A stretch of 64,000 bases of DNA from Polynucleobacter sp. Tro8-14-1. GTDB taxonomy: Bacteria > Pseudomonadota > Gammaproteobacteria > Burkholderiales > Burkholderiaceae. Made by a program: the position numbers and the translations under genes. The DNA is taken from the NCBI RefSeq assembly GCF_018881655.1, contig NZ_JACVPX010000006.1, positions 124,001 through 188,000 of the forward strand, read 5' to 3'. The notes under the pieces were generated by a model that saw only the letters and a program-made list of their open reading frames with translations, was not told where the DNA came from and made no database searches. Below, in pieces: positions 9,304 through 18,239 of the stretch (position 1 is its first letter; every line of letters starts with the position of its first letter).

Positions 9304-9324
9304 CGCTTATATTAGCAATAAGCG
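9304..9324. promoter_or_regulatory. Inverted repeat between trxA and addB-like gene
   Basis: CGCTTAT (9304-9310) and ATAAGCG (9318-9324) form a perfect 7-bp inverted repeat with a 7-nt spacer, centred in the 110-nt divergent region. It could be an operator; no regulator is identified. Confidence 0.35.
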
Positions 9325-9360
9325 AAACATTCTGCTCAAAATAGATAAATTACTCCATTC

Positions 9361-12327
9361 ATGCCCCAGCCTTTCCAAGCCCTTTCTGAGCAAAAGCAGC
9401 CTCAAGCTTGGGCAATTGCACCCAATAGCCAAGCGCTTACCCAATTGGCAAAAGGCATCTGGGATTGTGCAGTGCAAACCAATCAGCGCCCCCTAGTGGT
9501 TCTGAGTACTGCGGGACCATTAATCGGGGTAAGAGCAGCCCTTGAATTAAACCGACCCAAAGATCTTCCAAGCAACATCGCATTCTTGCCTCAAGTCATC
9601 AGCTTTACAGATTGGCTGGAAGCTGCGCCAGGCGCATGGAAATTTCCAAAGAAGCAAAGTGATTTAGAGAGGTGGTTGGGGGTCTATGCCACTTTGCGCA
9701 AACACAAAGATCTGCAGTCATGGTTTAAAGCCGAAACAGAATCTGGTGCATGGGGTCTAGCGCAAGCAATCGTTGAAGCATGTGACACCTTATCAACTGC
9801 AGTGAGTCCACAACTGCAAAAACAGATTCATGAATTCATTCAAAGTAATCGGAGTGAGCAAAGTAATCTCGGCGAGATCTGTCTGAGTCAGGCGCAGAAT
9901 TTGCTCGATAGTACCGTTGCTAAAGTCTACTCAGGAATGGCGCGTAAGGTCGTTGATCAAGAGACCAAGGTCTTGCTCACATTTTGGCGCTACACCGCGA
10001 GTGTGAGCGATCCAGCATTTCGTAATCAGTTTGCAATGGCAGCTCATCTCGAAGCTGCTAAGAATGCAAATCCCGCAAGACCTCTGATATGGGTAGAGAC
10101 TGCTGATCCGACTCCCATCGATCAAGAGATCATCGGAGCTCTGCTGGCCGAGTATGCCCAATATGCTCCTGTGGTAGAGGCCAGGATGAGCTGGGGTGAT
10201 GTGGGTTTATGGGCAGAGACAATTGGTACTAGTGATGCGCAGGCAGAGGCGCTCAGAAATCTTAGGCAAGCCCATAGCAAGAGTTGGAGCCTGATTGCAG
10301 CTAAACGCTTTGAAGAGCTTGCGTGGGCTGCTGCCAAAACAATAGAGCAACATCTGATTGATGGCAAAACTCAGCTGGCACTTGTTGCACAAGATCGCTT
10401 GGTGGCTAGAAGGGTGCGTGCACTGCTTTCAAGATTAGGCCCAGCACTTAACATTCGGGATGAAACCGGTTGGAAGTTATCCACTACGCGTGCTGCAGCT
10501 GCACTTAATAGTTGGTTAGAACTTATTAAAGCGCCAAAAGATGGGCCCAGTGCAAAAGCCTTGCTTGAGTTTTTGCAGAATCCTTTTTTAGATCTTGGAA
10601 AGATTTTGAATCGAGATGCAGAGGTCTGCATCGGACTCATTGCAGAGCTTGAAGATATCCTGGTGGGTAGTAAGGCAGAGTCTGGTTGGAAAACCTTTCA
10701 CCTAGCCATAGAGGGCGCGCAAGAGAACGCAGCCAAAACATCTAGCGCATTACCCAGTACTGCATTATTTGAGTTATTGCAGTTTGTCAGAGAGCGCCAT
10801 CATGAGTGGTTAACACTCAAGTTTGATTGCAGTAAAGCGTATGCTCACCTGCAGGCCAATCTCCAAGCGACTGGCATGGATCAGAGCCTTGAAAAAGACT
10901 CGGCCGGCAAGCAATTGCTGGAAGTGCTCAAGACATTTGATTTGAGTAAGACGCAATACCAACAAACCTCTATTCGTTTGAGTGAGTGGCTTAGTTTGCT
11001 TAAAACAGTTATTGAAGGCGCAAGCTATCAAGAAGCTGGTAAAGAAGCCAAAGCCACACTGAGCATTTTGCCTTTGAGCTCTACACGTATGCGTGACTTT
11101 GAAGCAGTGGTTGTTGTGGGTTGCGATGAGCAGCAGTTGCCAGCTTATTCAGAGCCACTATTATTTTTCTCAGACGCGCTTAATCAGCTGTTAAAGACCT
11201 CAACGATAGCGATGCAGTTTGTGCAGCAAGCTAGAGATCTTTCGCAATTGCTAGTGTCATGTCCCAGTGTTGATTTGCTCTGGCAAAGCAAAAGTAATAA
11301 TGGAGAACCGCTCAGACCATCGGCATGGATACAGCGTTTGCAAAATCTAGTTAAGTGGGAAGCCATTCCAGCTCAATTGAAAAAACGTGCTTTTGAACCG
11401 AGGCCCATGGAGATGGCGGTTGCGCATTTTGAAGAAGATCTACCAATGCCGCTGTCAATGAGTCCCAGCGCCTATAAGGCTCTGCGAGATTGCCCATATC
11501 GTTACTATGTGCGCAGTCTATTAGGCTTACGTAAGAACAAAGAGTTTGATGAAGGCTTTGACGCCTCGTTGGCCGGACAGACATTGCATAAATTGCTCAA
11601 GCGCTTCTATCAAGCACTCAAAACTCAAGAACATACTAATCCTGCGCTGAAATCCAATTTAGATCAAAGACGTGCTTGGATGGAACAAGTCTTAAGTGTT
11701 TATTCAGAGCAAGAGTTTGCTTCTTTGATTGAGGGTGATGCAAGAGTGATGGGCGCGTTAAGAGATTGGCAAAAACAAATTCCTAGCTTTGTAGATTGGC
11801 AGTTGCAACGTGAGTTAGCAGGTTGGCAATATTTCGATGGCGAAGTCAAAGTTGGCTTTGATTTGCCATTTAAGGATGTGGATGGCAATCCTAAGATCAT
11901 TCGTATTGAGGGGTATGCCGATCGTTATGACATCAATGTAGATAACAACAAGCTTGCCTCAGTGATTGACTATAAAAATCAACGTTTTGAGAGAGTCAAA
12001 GTAAGGGCTGAGCATATTCTGGATGATCCACAGCTATTGATCTACGCACGGGCCGCCAATGAAGGTCAAGAAAGCCATAAGCTGAGTGGACATCAGGCAC
12101 AGCAAGCCGAATGGGTGGCCTTGAAGGCGGATATTTCTAAGGGCGAGCAAAAAGCACTGCGCAGCCAAGAGGTGGTTGATATGCCGGAAATGATGCAACA
12201 GTTTTCCGAGCAAATTACAGAAGACGTAGAGCAGCTTTGGGCTAAAAAGCCCATGCAAGCATTCGCTCCAGAAGGGGTATGCCAATACTGCGAAGCAAGA
12301 GGCATTTGCAGGAAGGGGATTTGGTGA
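9361..12327 (+). CDS. AddB-like PD-(D/E)XK nuclease / inactive helicase subunit
   Basis: 988 residues, matching the betaproteobacterial AddB-like 'probable DNA repair protein' family. The N-terminal two thirds is helicase-like without a clear Walker A. The C-terminal third is a RecB-type nuclease: GYADRYD followed by SVIDYKNQ supplies the catalytic acidic residues and lysine. Four cysteines of the expected Fe-S cluster are seen: one in LRDCPYRYYV and three in CQYCEARGIC at the extreme C-terminus. It should work with the next gene product to resect double-strand breaks for RecA. The start is ATG at 9361. Its stop overlaps the start of the partner (GTGA), indicating translational coupling. Confidence 0.85.
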   Translation: MPQPFQALSEQKQPQAWAIAPNSQALTQLAKGIWDCAVQTNQRPLVVLSTAGPLIGVRAALELNRPKDLPSNIAFLPQVISFTDWLEAAPGAWKFPKKQSDLERWLGVYATLRKHKDLQSWFKAETESGAWGLAQAIVEACDTLSTAVSPQLQKQIHEFIQSNRSEQSNLGEICLSQAQNLLDSTVAKVYSGMARKVVDQETKVLLTFWRYTASVSDPAFRNQFAMAAHLEAAKNANPARPLIWVETADPTPIDQEIIGALLAEYAQYAPVVEARMSWGDVGLWAETIGTSDAQAEALRNLRQAHSKSWSLIAAKRFEELAWAAAKTIEQHLIDGKTQLALVAQDRLVARRVRALLSRLGPALNIRDETGWKLSTTRAAAALNSWLELIKAPKDGPSAKALLEFLQNPFLDLGKILNRDAEVCIGLIAELEDILVGSKAESGWKTFHLAIEGAQENAAKTSSALPSTALFELLQFVRERHHEWLTLKFDCSKAYAHLQANLQATGMDQSLEKDSAGKQLLEVLKTFDLSKTQYQQTSIRLSEWLSLLKTVIEGASYQEAGKEAKATLSILPLSSTRMRDFEAVVVVGCDEQQLPAYSEPLLFFSDALNQLLKTSTIAMQFVQQARDLSQLLVSCPSVDLLWQSKSNNGEPLRPSAWIQRLQNLVKWEAIPAQLKKRAFEPRPMEMAVAHFEEDLPMPLSMSPSAYKALRDCPYRYYVRSLLGLRKNKEFDEGFDASLAGQTLHKLLKRFYQALKTQEHTNPALKSNLDQRRAWMEQVLSVYSEQEFASLIEGDARVMGALRDWQKQIPSFVDWQLQRELAGWQYFDGEVKVGFDLPFKDVDGNPKIIRIEGYADRYDINVDNNKLASVIDYKNQRFERVKVRAEHILDDPQLLIYARAANEGQESHKLSGHQAQQAEWVALKADISKGEQKALRSQEVVDMPEMMQQFSEQITEDVEQLWAKKPMQAFAPEGVCQYCEARGICRKGIW

Positions 12328-15300
12328 GCAATCGAATGAATACGCTTCCAGAAAAGCAACCCTATTCAGAGAGGCTTGCTTGTGATCCACAGCGTTCGGT
12401 CATTGTGTCGGCTTGCGCAGGCAGTGGCAAGACTTGGTTATTAGTGGCCCGGATGGTGCGGCTGTTGCTCGATGATGTGAAGCCACAAGAGATACTCGCA
12501 CTCACGTTTACACGCAAAGCGGCACAAGAAATGCGTGACCGCCTATATGGATTGCTTGAACAATTTTCAAAAAGTGACGATGTCTCTTTGATGAAAGAGT
12601 TAACCGCTCGGGGTATAGAAAAAGAGCAGGCCGAAAAATATCTGCCCAAGGCTAAAGCACTTTATGAGCAGGTGCTGGCAAACCCACAACCAATTGTGAT
12701 TGATACCTTTCATGGTTGGTTTGGCAGGTTGCTGGGCGTAGCTCCAGTATCAATGGGCATTCAACCAGGGTTTAAGTTGCGTGAAGATGCTAAGCGACTG
12801 CAAGAGGAGTGTCTTGATGATTGGTGGGGTGGTCTCAGCCCAGAATTGAAAGCGCATTACGACGTTTTATTGGGCTATTTAGGTTCACACGAGACGCAAA
12901 AACTTTTAATGGGTAAAGGTAGCCTCTTTAAACAAAGGGGTGCATGGACTTTCTTTGCGAAGCAATGCGATCAAGCGGGTATCACTCCAATAGAGCGCCT
13001 AAAGCAATCTCTGCATAAACTCAATATGCCAAACCCATTACTGGCTACTTGGAATGCGCCCAATGCATTAGCTGACCTCGAGTTTTTGGAGTATTGCTTT
13101 AAAAATAGCAGTACCAATGATCAAAAGCTATTGCCTAATTTAATGCCGGCCCTAGCCTATAAAAAGGGTGGCGGCAACGTGATGGATGTTGCCAAGAGTT
13201 TGCAAGATGTCTTTTTGACGAAAAGCCCTGTGAAGTACCGCAGCGGTAACGATACGATTTTGAATGTTTTGGAAACCTTCTTAAATAATGAAGGTAAAGC
13301 AGAACGCATAAGTGATTACATTGCTATCAAGCAAAACTGGGGCCACACCTTTGAGGAATATCTCCTCTGGCAGGCAGAGCAGGAAGTCTTTTCGATTAAT
13401 GAAGCCTGGTTTGCCTTGAATCAATCCATGATGGCGCACGCTAATGCCCAAAAAGAGAATATGCGCGTACGTGATTTTGATGATTTAGAGATTGGTGTTA
13501 GCTTATTGATGGGGGAGCCTGAGCACGCAGCCTACCTTCAATCGCGCCTTGATGCAAAGTACAAACAAATTTTGGTCGATGAGTTCCAAGATACCAACCC
13601 ATTACAGTGGCAAATTTTGCGAGCTTGGTTAGCGGGCTATAGCGAAGGTGATGAGCGGCCAAAAGTCTTTATCGTAGGCGATCCAAAGCAATCAATTTAT
13701 CGCTTTCGCCGTGCCGATCCTCGATTGTTTGTAAGTGCAGCGCAGTTTTTATATCAACGTCATGATGCTGCTTACATTGAGCAGGATAAAACGCGCCGTA
13801 ACGCCCCCGAAATCAATAGCGCTGTTAATAGAATCTTTCAGGGTGAGCAAGTACCCCCTGACTATCCGTATTCAGAGCAGCAAACACTGTGGTCCACCCC
13901 AGATGAGAGTAAGCCTGCCGACGCTTATGCTGGGCAAGGTGAGATTTACTTGCTGCCATTGATTGCCTATGCAGAGCAGACCCAGGAGTTGCGAGAGGGC
14001 AGTGCATTTGATGGAGCGATTGCTGATTCAAGTGAAACAGTTGGAGTAATTCAGCGTCAGCATGAGGGTGAGTTGGTTGCGAGCCTGATTAAAGAAGTTA
14101 TTGCTACACGCAAGGTCGCTGATAAAGAAGGTGCTAAGGAAATTTGGCGTGAGGCTAGAGCAAGCGATTTTCTATTGCTAGTAAAACGTCGTAAATATTT
14201 GCCTCAGTACGAAAGAGCGCTACGTGATGTGAAGCTCGCCTATGAGAGCCCGCGCTTAGGCGGCTTGCTCAACACTCTTGAGGTCGATGATCTGATTGCC
14301 TTGCTTACTGTACTTGTGACCCCGCGTCACGATTTACCGCTAGCCCAGGTTCTCAGAAGTCCTATATTTGGTTTTACAGAAAAACAAATGCAGCAACTAG
14401 CGGTGGCGATGACTTCTGGTCAATATCGTTCTTGGTGGGATGGGCTACAAGATAGTAAAGACGCAAAAATACAAGGTGCTGCGCGTTATCTCCAGCATTG
14501 GCGGCTTTTAGGGGAGCGCTTACCAGTGCATGACCTACTTGATCGTATTTATCAAGAGGGTGATGTACGCCTCAAATATGCAGCAGTCTGTCAGGATCTC
14601 GATCGCCCACAGATATTAGCCAACTTGGATGCATTCTTGGAGGTGGCCCTTAATCAAGATGGCGGCCAGTATCCAAGCCTGAGCCGTTTTATTCAGGAAA
14701 TGAATACTAAACGCCGCGGTGATGATGATGAAACACCCGACGAAGGTGATGTCGATGCGGCTAGTGATGACAACTTGGTTGAAGTAGATGAAGAGAGCGA
14801 GATGTCAGAGGAGGATCGCCATAAGCGCGTGCGCCTGATGACAATTCATGGCGCTAAAGGACTAGAATCGCCATTTGTCATTATTCTTGATGCGAATAAT
14901 ACTGACACTAATGTCGACTACAGCGGTGTCTTAATTGATTGGGCGCCTCAAGAAGAGGGTCCATCCCATTTATCCCTGTTTACTTCTAAAACATTAACTA
15001 CCCCCCGCGCCAAAATCAATGAGGCCGAGAAGCAAATCGGTGAAAAAGAAAACTGGAACCTGCTTTACGTCGCTATGACTCGTGCACGTCAAGGTCTATG
15101 GATTAGCGGTGATGCCCAAAAGCCTACCACCAATAATCCCAGTGGCTTGGATAAAGCTTCTTGGTATGGCAAGGCGAGCAAAGCTGAGTTGTCTGTGTAT
15201 CAGGTAGGTGAGCAAGTAGTGGCTAAGGGGGAGTTTGAGGCCATCAAACCTGTGCAAGAAAACGCAGTTGAGGATTTTGTCTTGGACTGGGACTCTGCGC

Positions 15301-15860
15301 AAGAAAGTTATGCGCAAATGCTGTCTGACATCGAGAGCGGTGTGACGGTTGAAGTATTTGCCGGTGAAGATGAGAAAGTAGGCAATCCCGATCCAGAAAT
15401 CCTAGAAGAGGGCACAAACTTCCATAAGCTGCTCGAGTTCCTCACCCCAGATTCCAGTAATGAAATAAAGCCGCCTATGCCAAGCGAGCAAGAGCTTATG
15501 AATTGGTTGGGCGTAGATCAAGAGCATGCGAAAACATTACTCTCTCGCACCAAAACAGTCTTAGATGCTCCAGAGCTCAAGCGCTACCTGACATCGGGTG
15601 AATGGCTACAAGCTTGGAATGAGCTCGATATCGCTAGTGAAGATGGTAAGAGCTATCGCATGGATCGCTTGGTGGAGCTTGCCGACCATCTGGCCATCAT
15701 CGATTACAAGCTGACTATCCCAGAAGTGGGTAGCGAGAAATATGAAAAGTATCGCAAGCAATTACAGGGCTACCAAGCTGAACTTACGCGCATCAGAAAA
15801 GACAAGCCAAACAAGGCTTATTTGATTTCATCAAAAGGCGAGATGGTAGAAGTGAAGTAG
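12324..15860 (+). CDS. AddA-like UvrD-family helicase-nuclease
   Basis: 1178 residues from GTG at 12324. That start is chosen because it overlaps the upstream stop as GTGA and has GGAAGGGG 6 nt before it; an in-frame ATG at 12279 lies inside the partner gene. Helicase motifs: Walker A SACAGSGKTWLL, LALTFTRKAAQEMRDRL, Walker B VDEFQDTNPLQW, GDPKQSIYRFRRAD, and motifs V-VI MTIHGAKGLE and LYVAMTRARQGLW. The C-terminus carries a second nuclease domain (YRMDRLVELADHLAIIDYKL). Together with the upstream subunit it forms an AddAB-like enzyme, the functional counterpart of RecBCD. An acidic Asp/Glu-rich insertion lies at about residues 800-835. Confidence 0.88.
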   Translation: MSNRMNTLPEKQPYSERLACDPQRSVIVSACAGSGKTWLLVARMVRLLLDDVKPQEILALTFTRKAAQEMRDRLYGLLEQFSKSDDVSLMKELTARGIEKEQAEKYLPKAKALYEQVLANPQPIVIDTFHGWFGRLLGVAPVSMGIQPGFKLREDAKRLQEECLDDWWGGLSPELKAHYDVLLGYLGSHETQKLLMGKGSLFKQRGAWTFFAKQCDQAGITPIERLKQSLHKLNMPNPLLATWNAPNALADLEFLEYCFKNSSTNDQKLLPNLMPALAYKKGGGNVMDVAKSLQDVFLTKSPVKYRSGNDTILNVLETFLNNEGKAERISDYIAIKQNWGHTFEEYLLWQAEQEVFSINEAWFALNQSMMAHANAQKENMRVRDFDDLEIGVSLLMGEPEHAAYLQSRLDAKYKQILVDEFQDTNPLQWQILRAWLAGYSEGDERPKVFIVGDPKQSIYRFRRADPRLFVSAAQFLYQRHDAAYIEQDKTRRNAPEINSAVNRIFQGEQVPPDYPYSEQQTLWSTPDESKPADAYAGQGEIYLLPLIAYAEQTQELREGSAFDGAIADSSETVGVIQRQHEGELVASLIKEVIATRKVADKEGAKEIWREARASDFLLLVKRRKYLPQYERALRDVKLAYESPRLGGLLNTLEVDDLIALLTVLVTPRHDLPLAQVLRSPIFGFTEKQMQQLAVAMTSGQYRSWWDGLQDSKDAKIQGAARYLQHWRLLGERLPVHDLLDRIYQEGDVRLKYAAVCQDLDRPQILANLDAFLEVALNQDGGQYPSLSRFIQEMNTKRRGDDDETPDEGDVDAASDDNLVEVDEESEMSEEDRHKRVRLMTIHGAKGLESPFVIILDANNTDTNVDYSGVLIDWAPQEEGPSHLSLFTSKTLTTPRAKINEAEKQIGEKENWNLLYVAMTRARQGLWISGDAQKPTTNNPSGLDKASWYGKASKAELSVYQVGEQVVAKGEFEAIKPVQENAVEDFVLDWDSAQESYAQMLSDIESGVTVEVFAGEDEKVGNPDPEILEEGTNFHKLLEFLTPDSSNEIKPPMPSEQELMNWLGVDQEHAKTLLSRTKTVLDAPELKRYLTSGEWLQAWNELDIASEDGKSYRMDRLVELADHLAIIDYKLTIPEVGSEKYEKYRKQLQGYQAELTRIRKDKPNKAYLISSKGEMVEVK

Positions 15861-15864
15861 GGTG

Positions 15865-16212
15865 TTAAGCAGCTACCTTGAATTTATTGGCGATCAAGGT
15901 CCCCTTGTTTAACTTCTTTTCAACCATCAAGATGGATTTAGATTCTCTTTTTACTTCGCCAAGCACTTGGTTGATAAATGTTTGCCAACCTTCACCTTTG
16001 GATTTATAAAAATCTAAAACATCCTTATCAATCCTTAGGGTAACTTGTTCTTTAATCCCGCTACCCACAGGTCTTCCCCTGCCGCGAACGACTCTGTGTT
16101 TAATCGCATTCCACTCTTCTTCCGTGATAGGCGGGTTATCGGGGTCAGATAAGGCGGCCTTAGTAATTGCGGCATCCTCTTCGGCACTCAGTCTAATTAG
16201 CTTCTTCTTCAT
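15865..16212 (-). CDS. brnA: BrnA-family antitoxin
   Basis: 115 residues. The core (PPITEEEWNAIKHRVVRGRGRPVGSG, then EQVTLRIDKDVLDFYKSKGEGWQTFINQVL) is the BrnA ribbon-helix-helix antitoxin fold. It has an unusual C-terminal extension of about 30 residues. BrnA neutralises BrnT and binds its own promoter. It overlaps brnT by 20 nt on the same strand and ends convergently 4 nt from the AddA-like gene. The annotation as BrnA is supported by the adjacent brnT. Confidence 0.85.
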   Translation of the reverse strand: MKKKLIRLSAEEDAAITKAALSDPDNPPITEEEWNAIKHRVVRGRGRPVGSGIKEQVTLRIDKDVLDFYKSKGEGWQTFINQVLGEVKRESKSILMVEKKLNKGTLIANKFKVAA

Positions 16213-16465
16213 AGATTTTCATCTCACGGTTATTTGCTTTTCTTAAACTAATAATTCTCATCGCTATTTTTGACTCTACATAAATCACGCAATACAGGCG
16301 TTCATTCATTAACACCAAAGCAATCCGTCTTTCTTCACCGCAATTCTTTCTTTCATCGATCCAGCTAAAGGCTGTATCCCAATCAAGTATCTTTGCATCT
16401 GAGAGCGGAAGGCCATGTTTTACAAGGTTTGAGTCATTTTTTACCGAATCATAGGTGAATTTCAT
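16193..16465 (-). CDS. brnT: BrnT-family ribonuclease toxin
   Basis: 90 residues with the BrnT signature: a MKFTYDSVKNDSNLVKHGL start (usually EWDxxKnxxNxxKHGv), DWDTAFSWIDERKNCGEERRIALV, YCVIYVESKIAMRIISLRKANNREMKIYEE. BrnT is a RelE-like endoribonuclease that blocks translation. The toxin gene precedes the antitoxin, as is usual for BrnTA, and the unit is presumably autorepressed from the AT-rich gap to its right (16466-16681), which also holds the promoter of the TPR gene. Confidence 0.88.
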   Translation of the reverse strand: MKFTYDSVKNDSNLVKHGLPLSDAKILDWDTAFSWIDERKNCGEERRIALVLMNERLYCVIYVESKIAMRIISLRKANNREMKIYEEEAN

Positions 16466-16681
16466 CGGAAATATTGTAGTTACGTTAAATCATAACATCA
16501 ATGAATTAATATAACTACAAAAATTATGGGAATTTCAATCTAAAGAAGAGGGTAGCAAGGGGTGTGAAGGGGGTGGTCATGCCCTTGAATTTCCCGTAAA
16601 AGCCCCCATATAGATCATGAATAGCAAAAATGTCTAAACTGGCGATAATGAAATTCCCAGCAAAACATTTCACGAGGAGTC

Positions 16682-17503
16682 ATGATGAAAATGGGTAATT
16701 TACTCAAGTTGTTTGTTGGTCTATTCGCAAGCGCGCTATTACTAACGAGTCATCTTGCTTTTGCAGAAGCTACTTTGCCCGAGGTCTATCAAGCAATTGA
16801 ATCTGGGCAATTGGCAAAAGCGGATGCCATGATGCAAGAGGTCTTGAAAAATCATCCTAATAGCGGCAAGGCACATTACATGGCTTCTGAGCTTTACCTC
16901 AAAGAAGGTAAGTTAGATGCTGCAAGAAGCGCTTTTGTACAAGCAGAAAATCTGGCACCAGGTTTACCATTTGCTCAACCTGATTCTGTACAAAGGCTCC
17001 AAGCGCAATTACGTGCAGGTACAGCACCAGGCAACGTTAATACTAATGCGGGTGCAAGCTCCATCTTTACTAGCCCAGTTTTTTGGATCTTGATTGCCAT
17101 CTTGGTTGCGGGCGTAATCTTCTTTATGAGGAAGCGCCAGCAGCCAGTGGAGGTTTATAACGCGCCGACTGCAAATGGACCATATCCAGGGGTACCAGGA
17201 GCGCCTGGCACCTATCCGCCTGGTTACCCAGGCGCACCAGCATCTGGCATGGGCGGTGGTTTAATGGGCAGCTTAGCGACTGGTGCAGCACTCGGTGCTG
17301 GTATGGTTGCTGGTGAAGCTTTGGCAAGTCATTTAATGGGCGGTAATCAACGCCCAAATCCAAACCTCAATAACGACTTTAACCAAGTAGGCGGTCAAGC
17401 ACCAGATGCTGCCAACTTTGGCGTCAATGATGCAAGCTCTTGGGATGATGGTGGTTCGAGCTCTTGGGATGATGGCGGTGGTGATTTTATGAGCGACGTG
17501 TAA
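16682..17503 (+). CDS. TPR-containing membrane protein, function unknown
   Basis: 273 residues. Signal peptide to about residue 30 (LTSHLAFA-EA), two TPR-like helical hairpins (about 30-100), one transmembrane helix (about 122-141, SPVFWILIAILVAGVIFFM) followed by RKRQQ, then a Gly/Pro/Tyr-rich low-complexity region and a Gly/Ala segment. It ends in two copies of SSWDDGG before an acidic tail. The architecture suggests an inner-membrane protein with a periplasmic TPR domain, binding partners unknown. ACGAGGAGT lies just before the ATG; a second ATG follows at 16685. The next gene is 28 nt downstream and probably in the same transcript. Confidence 0.7.
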   Translation: MMKMGNLLKLFVGLFASALLLTSHLAFAEATLPEVYQAIESGQLAKADAMMQEVLKNHPNSGKAHYMASELYLKEGKLDAARSAFVQAENLAPGLPFAQPDSVQRLQAQLRAGTAPGNVNTNAGASSIFTSPVFWILIAILVAGVIFFMRKRQQPVEVYNAPTANGPYPGVPGAPGTYPPGYPGAPASGMGGGLMGSLATGAALGAGMVAGEALASHLMGGNQRPNPNLNNDFNQVGGQAPDAANFGVNDASSWDDGGSSSWDDGGGDFMSDV

Positions 17504-17531
17504 GAATAACTAAGAAGGTGGAGAGAGCACT

Positions 17532-18035
17532 ATGGCAATTTCAATGTATCAAGCATCAATTCCGCAACTCACAAAGATGCTGACCAATCTTTCGAATATC
17601 CTCAAAAAGGGTGAAGCATTTGCGAGTGCTAAGGGTCTCGATAGCAAAGCATTGGTGGAAGGCCGTCTTGCCCCAGATATGTTTCCACTATCCAAGCAAG
17701 TTCAAATTGCTTGTGATCAAGTGAAAAATGGCATGGCGCGTCTGGCCGGTGTTGAGCCACTGAAATTTGAAGATAACGAAACTACTTTTGACCAGCTACA
17801 AGACCGTATCGCTAAAACCATTGCTTTTGCCAATAGTCTCAAGCCAGAGCAGGTTGATGGCACTGAAGCAAAAGAAATCAAGTTCTCAATTAAAGAGTGG
17901 AACTTTGAGTTTGTTGGTGAACAATATTTACTCACTTGGATCATCCCAAACTTCTATTTCCATGTGACTACCGCTTATGACATCCTGCGCCATAACGGGG
18001 TAGAGGTTGGCAAGTCCGATTACCTGGGTGGCTAA
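17532..18035 (+). CDS. DUF1993 family protein
   Basis: 167 residues, cytosolic, no signal. It matches the DUF1993 family throughout (MYQASIPQLTKMLTNLSNIL, LAPDMFPLSKQVQIACD, NFYFHVTTAYDILRHNGVEVGK...YLG). The fold is DinB-like helical; the conserved His in FYFHVTTAYDILRHNG might bind metal, but the family has no established role. AGGTGGAGAGAGC lies upstream of the ATG. It is probably co-transcribed with the TPR gene. Confidence 0.85.
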   Translation: MAISMYQASIPQLTKMLTNLSNILKKGEAFASAKGLDSKALVEGRLAPDMFPLSKQVQIACDQVKNGMARLAGVEPLKFEDNETTFDQLQDRIAKTIAFANSLKPEQVDGTEAKEIKFSIKEWNFEFVGEQYLLTWIIPNFYFHVTTAYDILRHNGVEVGKSDYLGG

Positions 18036-18055
18036 ATAGCCCTTACAATATAGTC

Positions 18056-18172
18056 ATGGAATATTTTTCACAAATCGTTGCGACTGTAAGCCCTTGGCTC
18101 TTCCGAGCTAGTGTTTACCTATCCAATGCTTTTCTGGATGATCCGGCAATTCTCGCTTTTGCTTTTTGCTAG
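18056..18172 (+). CDS. Possible 38-residue small protein
   Basis: An ATG frame of 38 codons begins 20 nt after the DUF1993 stop and ends 20 nt before a strong terminator stem. The product would be hydrophobic at its C-terminus (LSNAFLDDPAILAFAFC). There is no good ribosome-binding site, and it may be only 3' UTR. Reported as a weak candidate. Confidence 0.2.
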   Translation: MEYFSQIVATVSPWLFRASVYLSNAFLDDPAILAFAFC

Positions 18173-18192
18173 AGCGGAAAGTAATGACCTAT

Positions 18193-18222
18193 AAAAAAAC
18201 CACCGATATGGTGGTTTTTTAT
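18193..18222. terminator. Bidirectional terminator
   Basis: Stem CCACC / GGTGG (18200-18204 with 18210-18214, 5-nt loop GATAT) is flanked by seven A on the left and six T on the right, so it can serve the DUF1993 transcript and the convergent Bug-receptor transcript. Confidence 0.85.
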
Positions 18223-18239
18223 TTAAGGATGTTAAAGCC

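Noticed and set aside
12034..12390. 118-codon minus-strand frame over the AddB/AddA junction
   Set aside because: Lies wholly antisense to conserved nuclease sequence and Fe-S cysteines; composition is that of a shadow frame.
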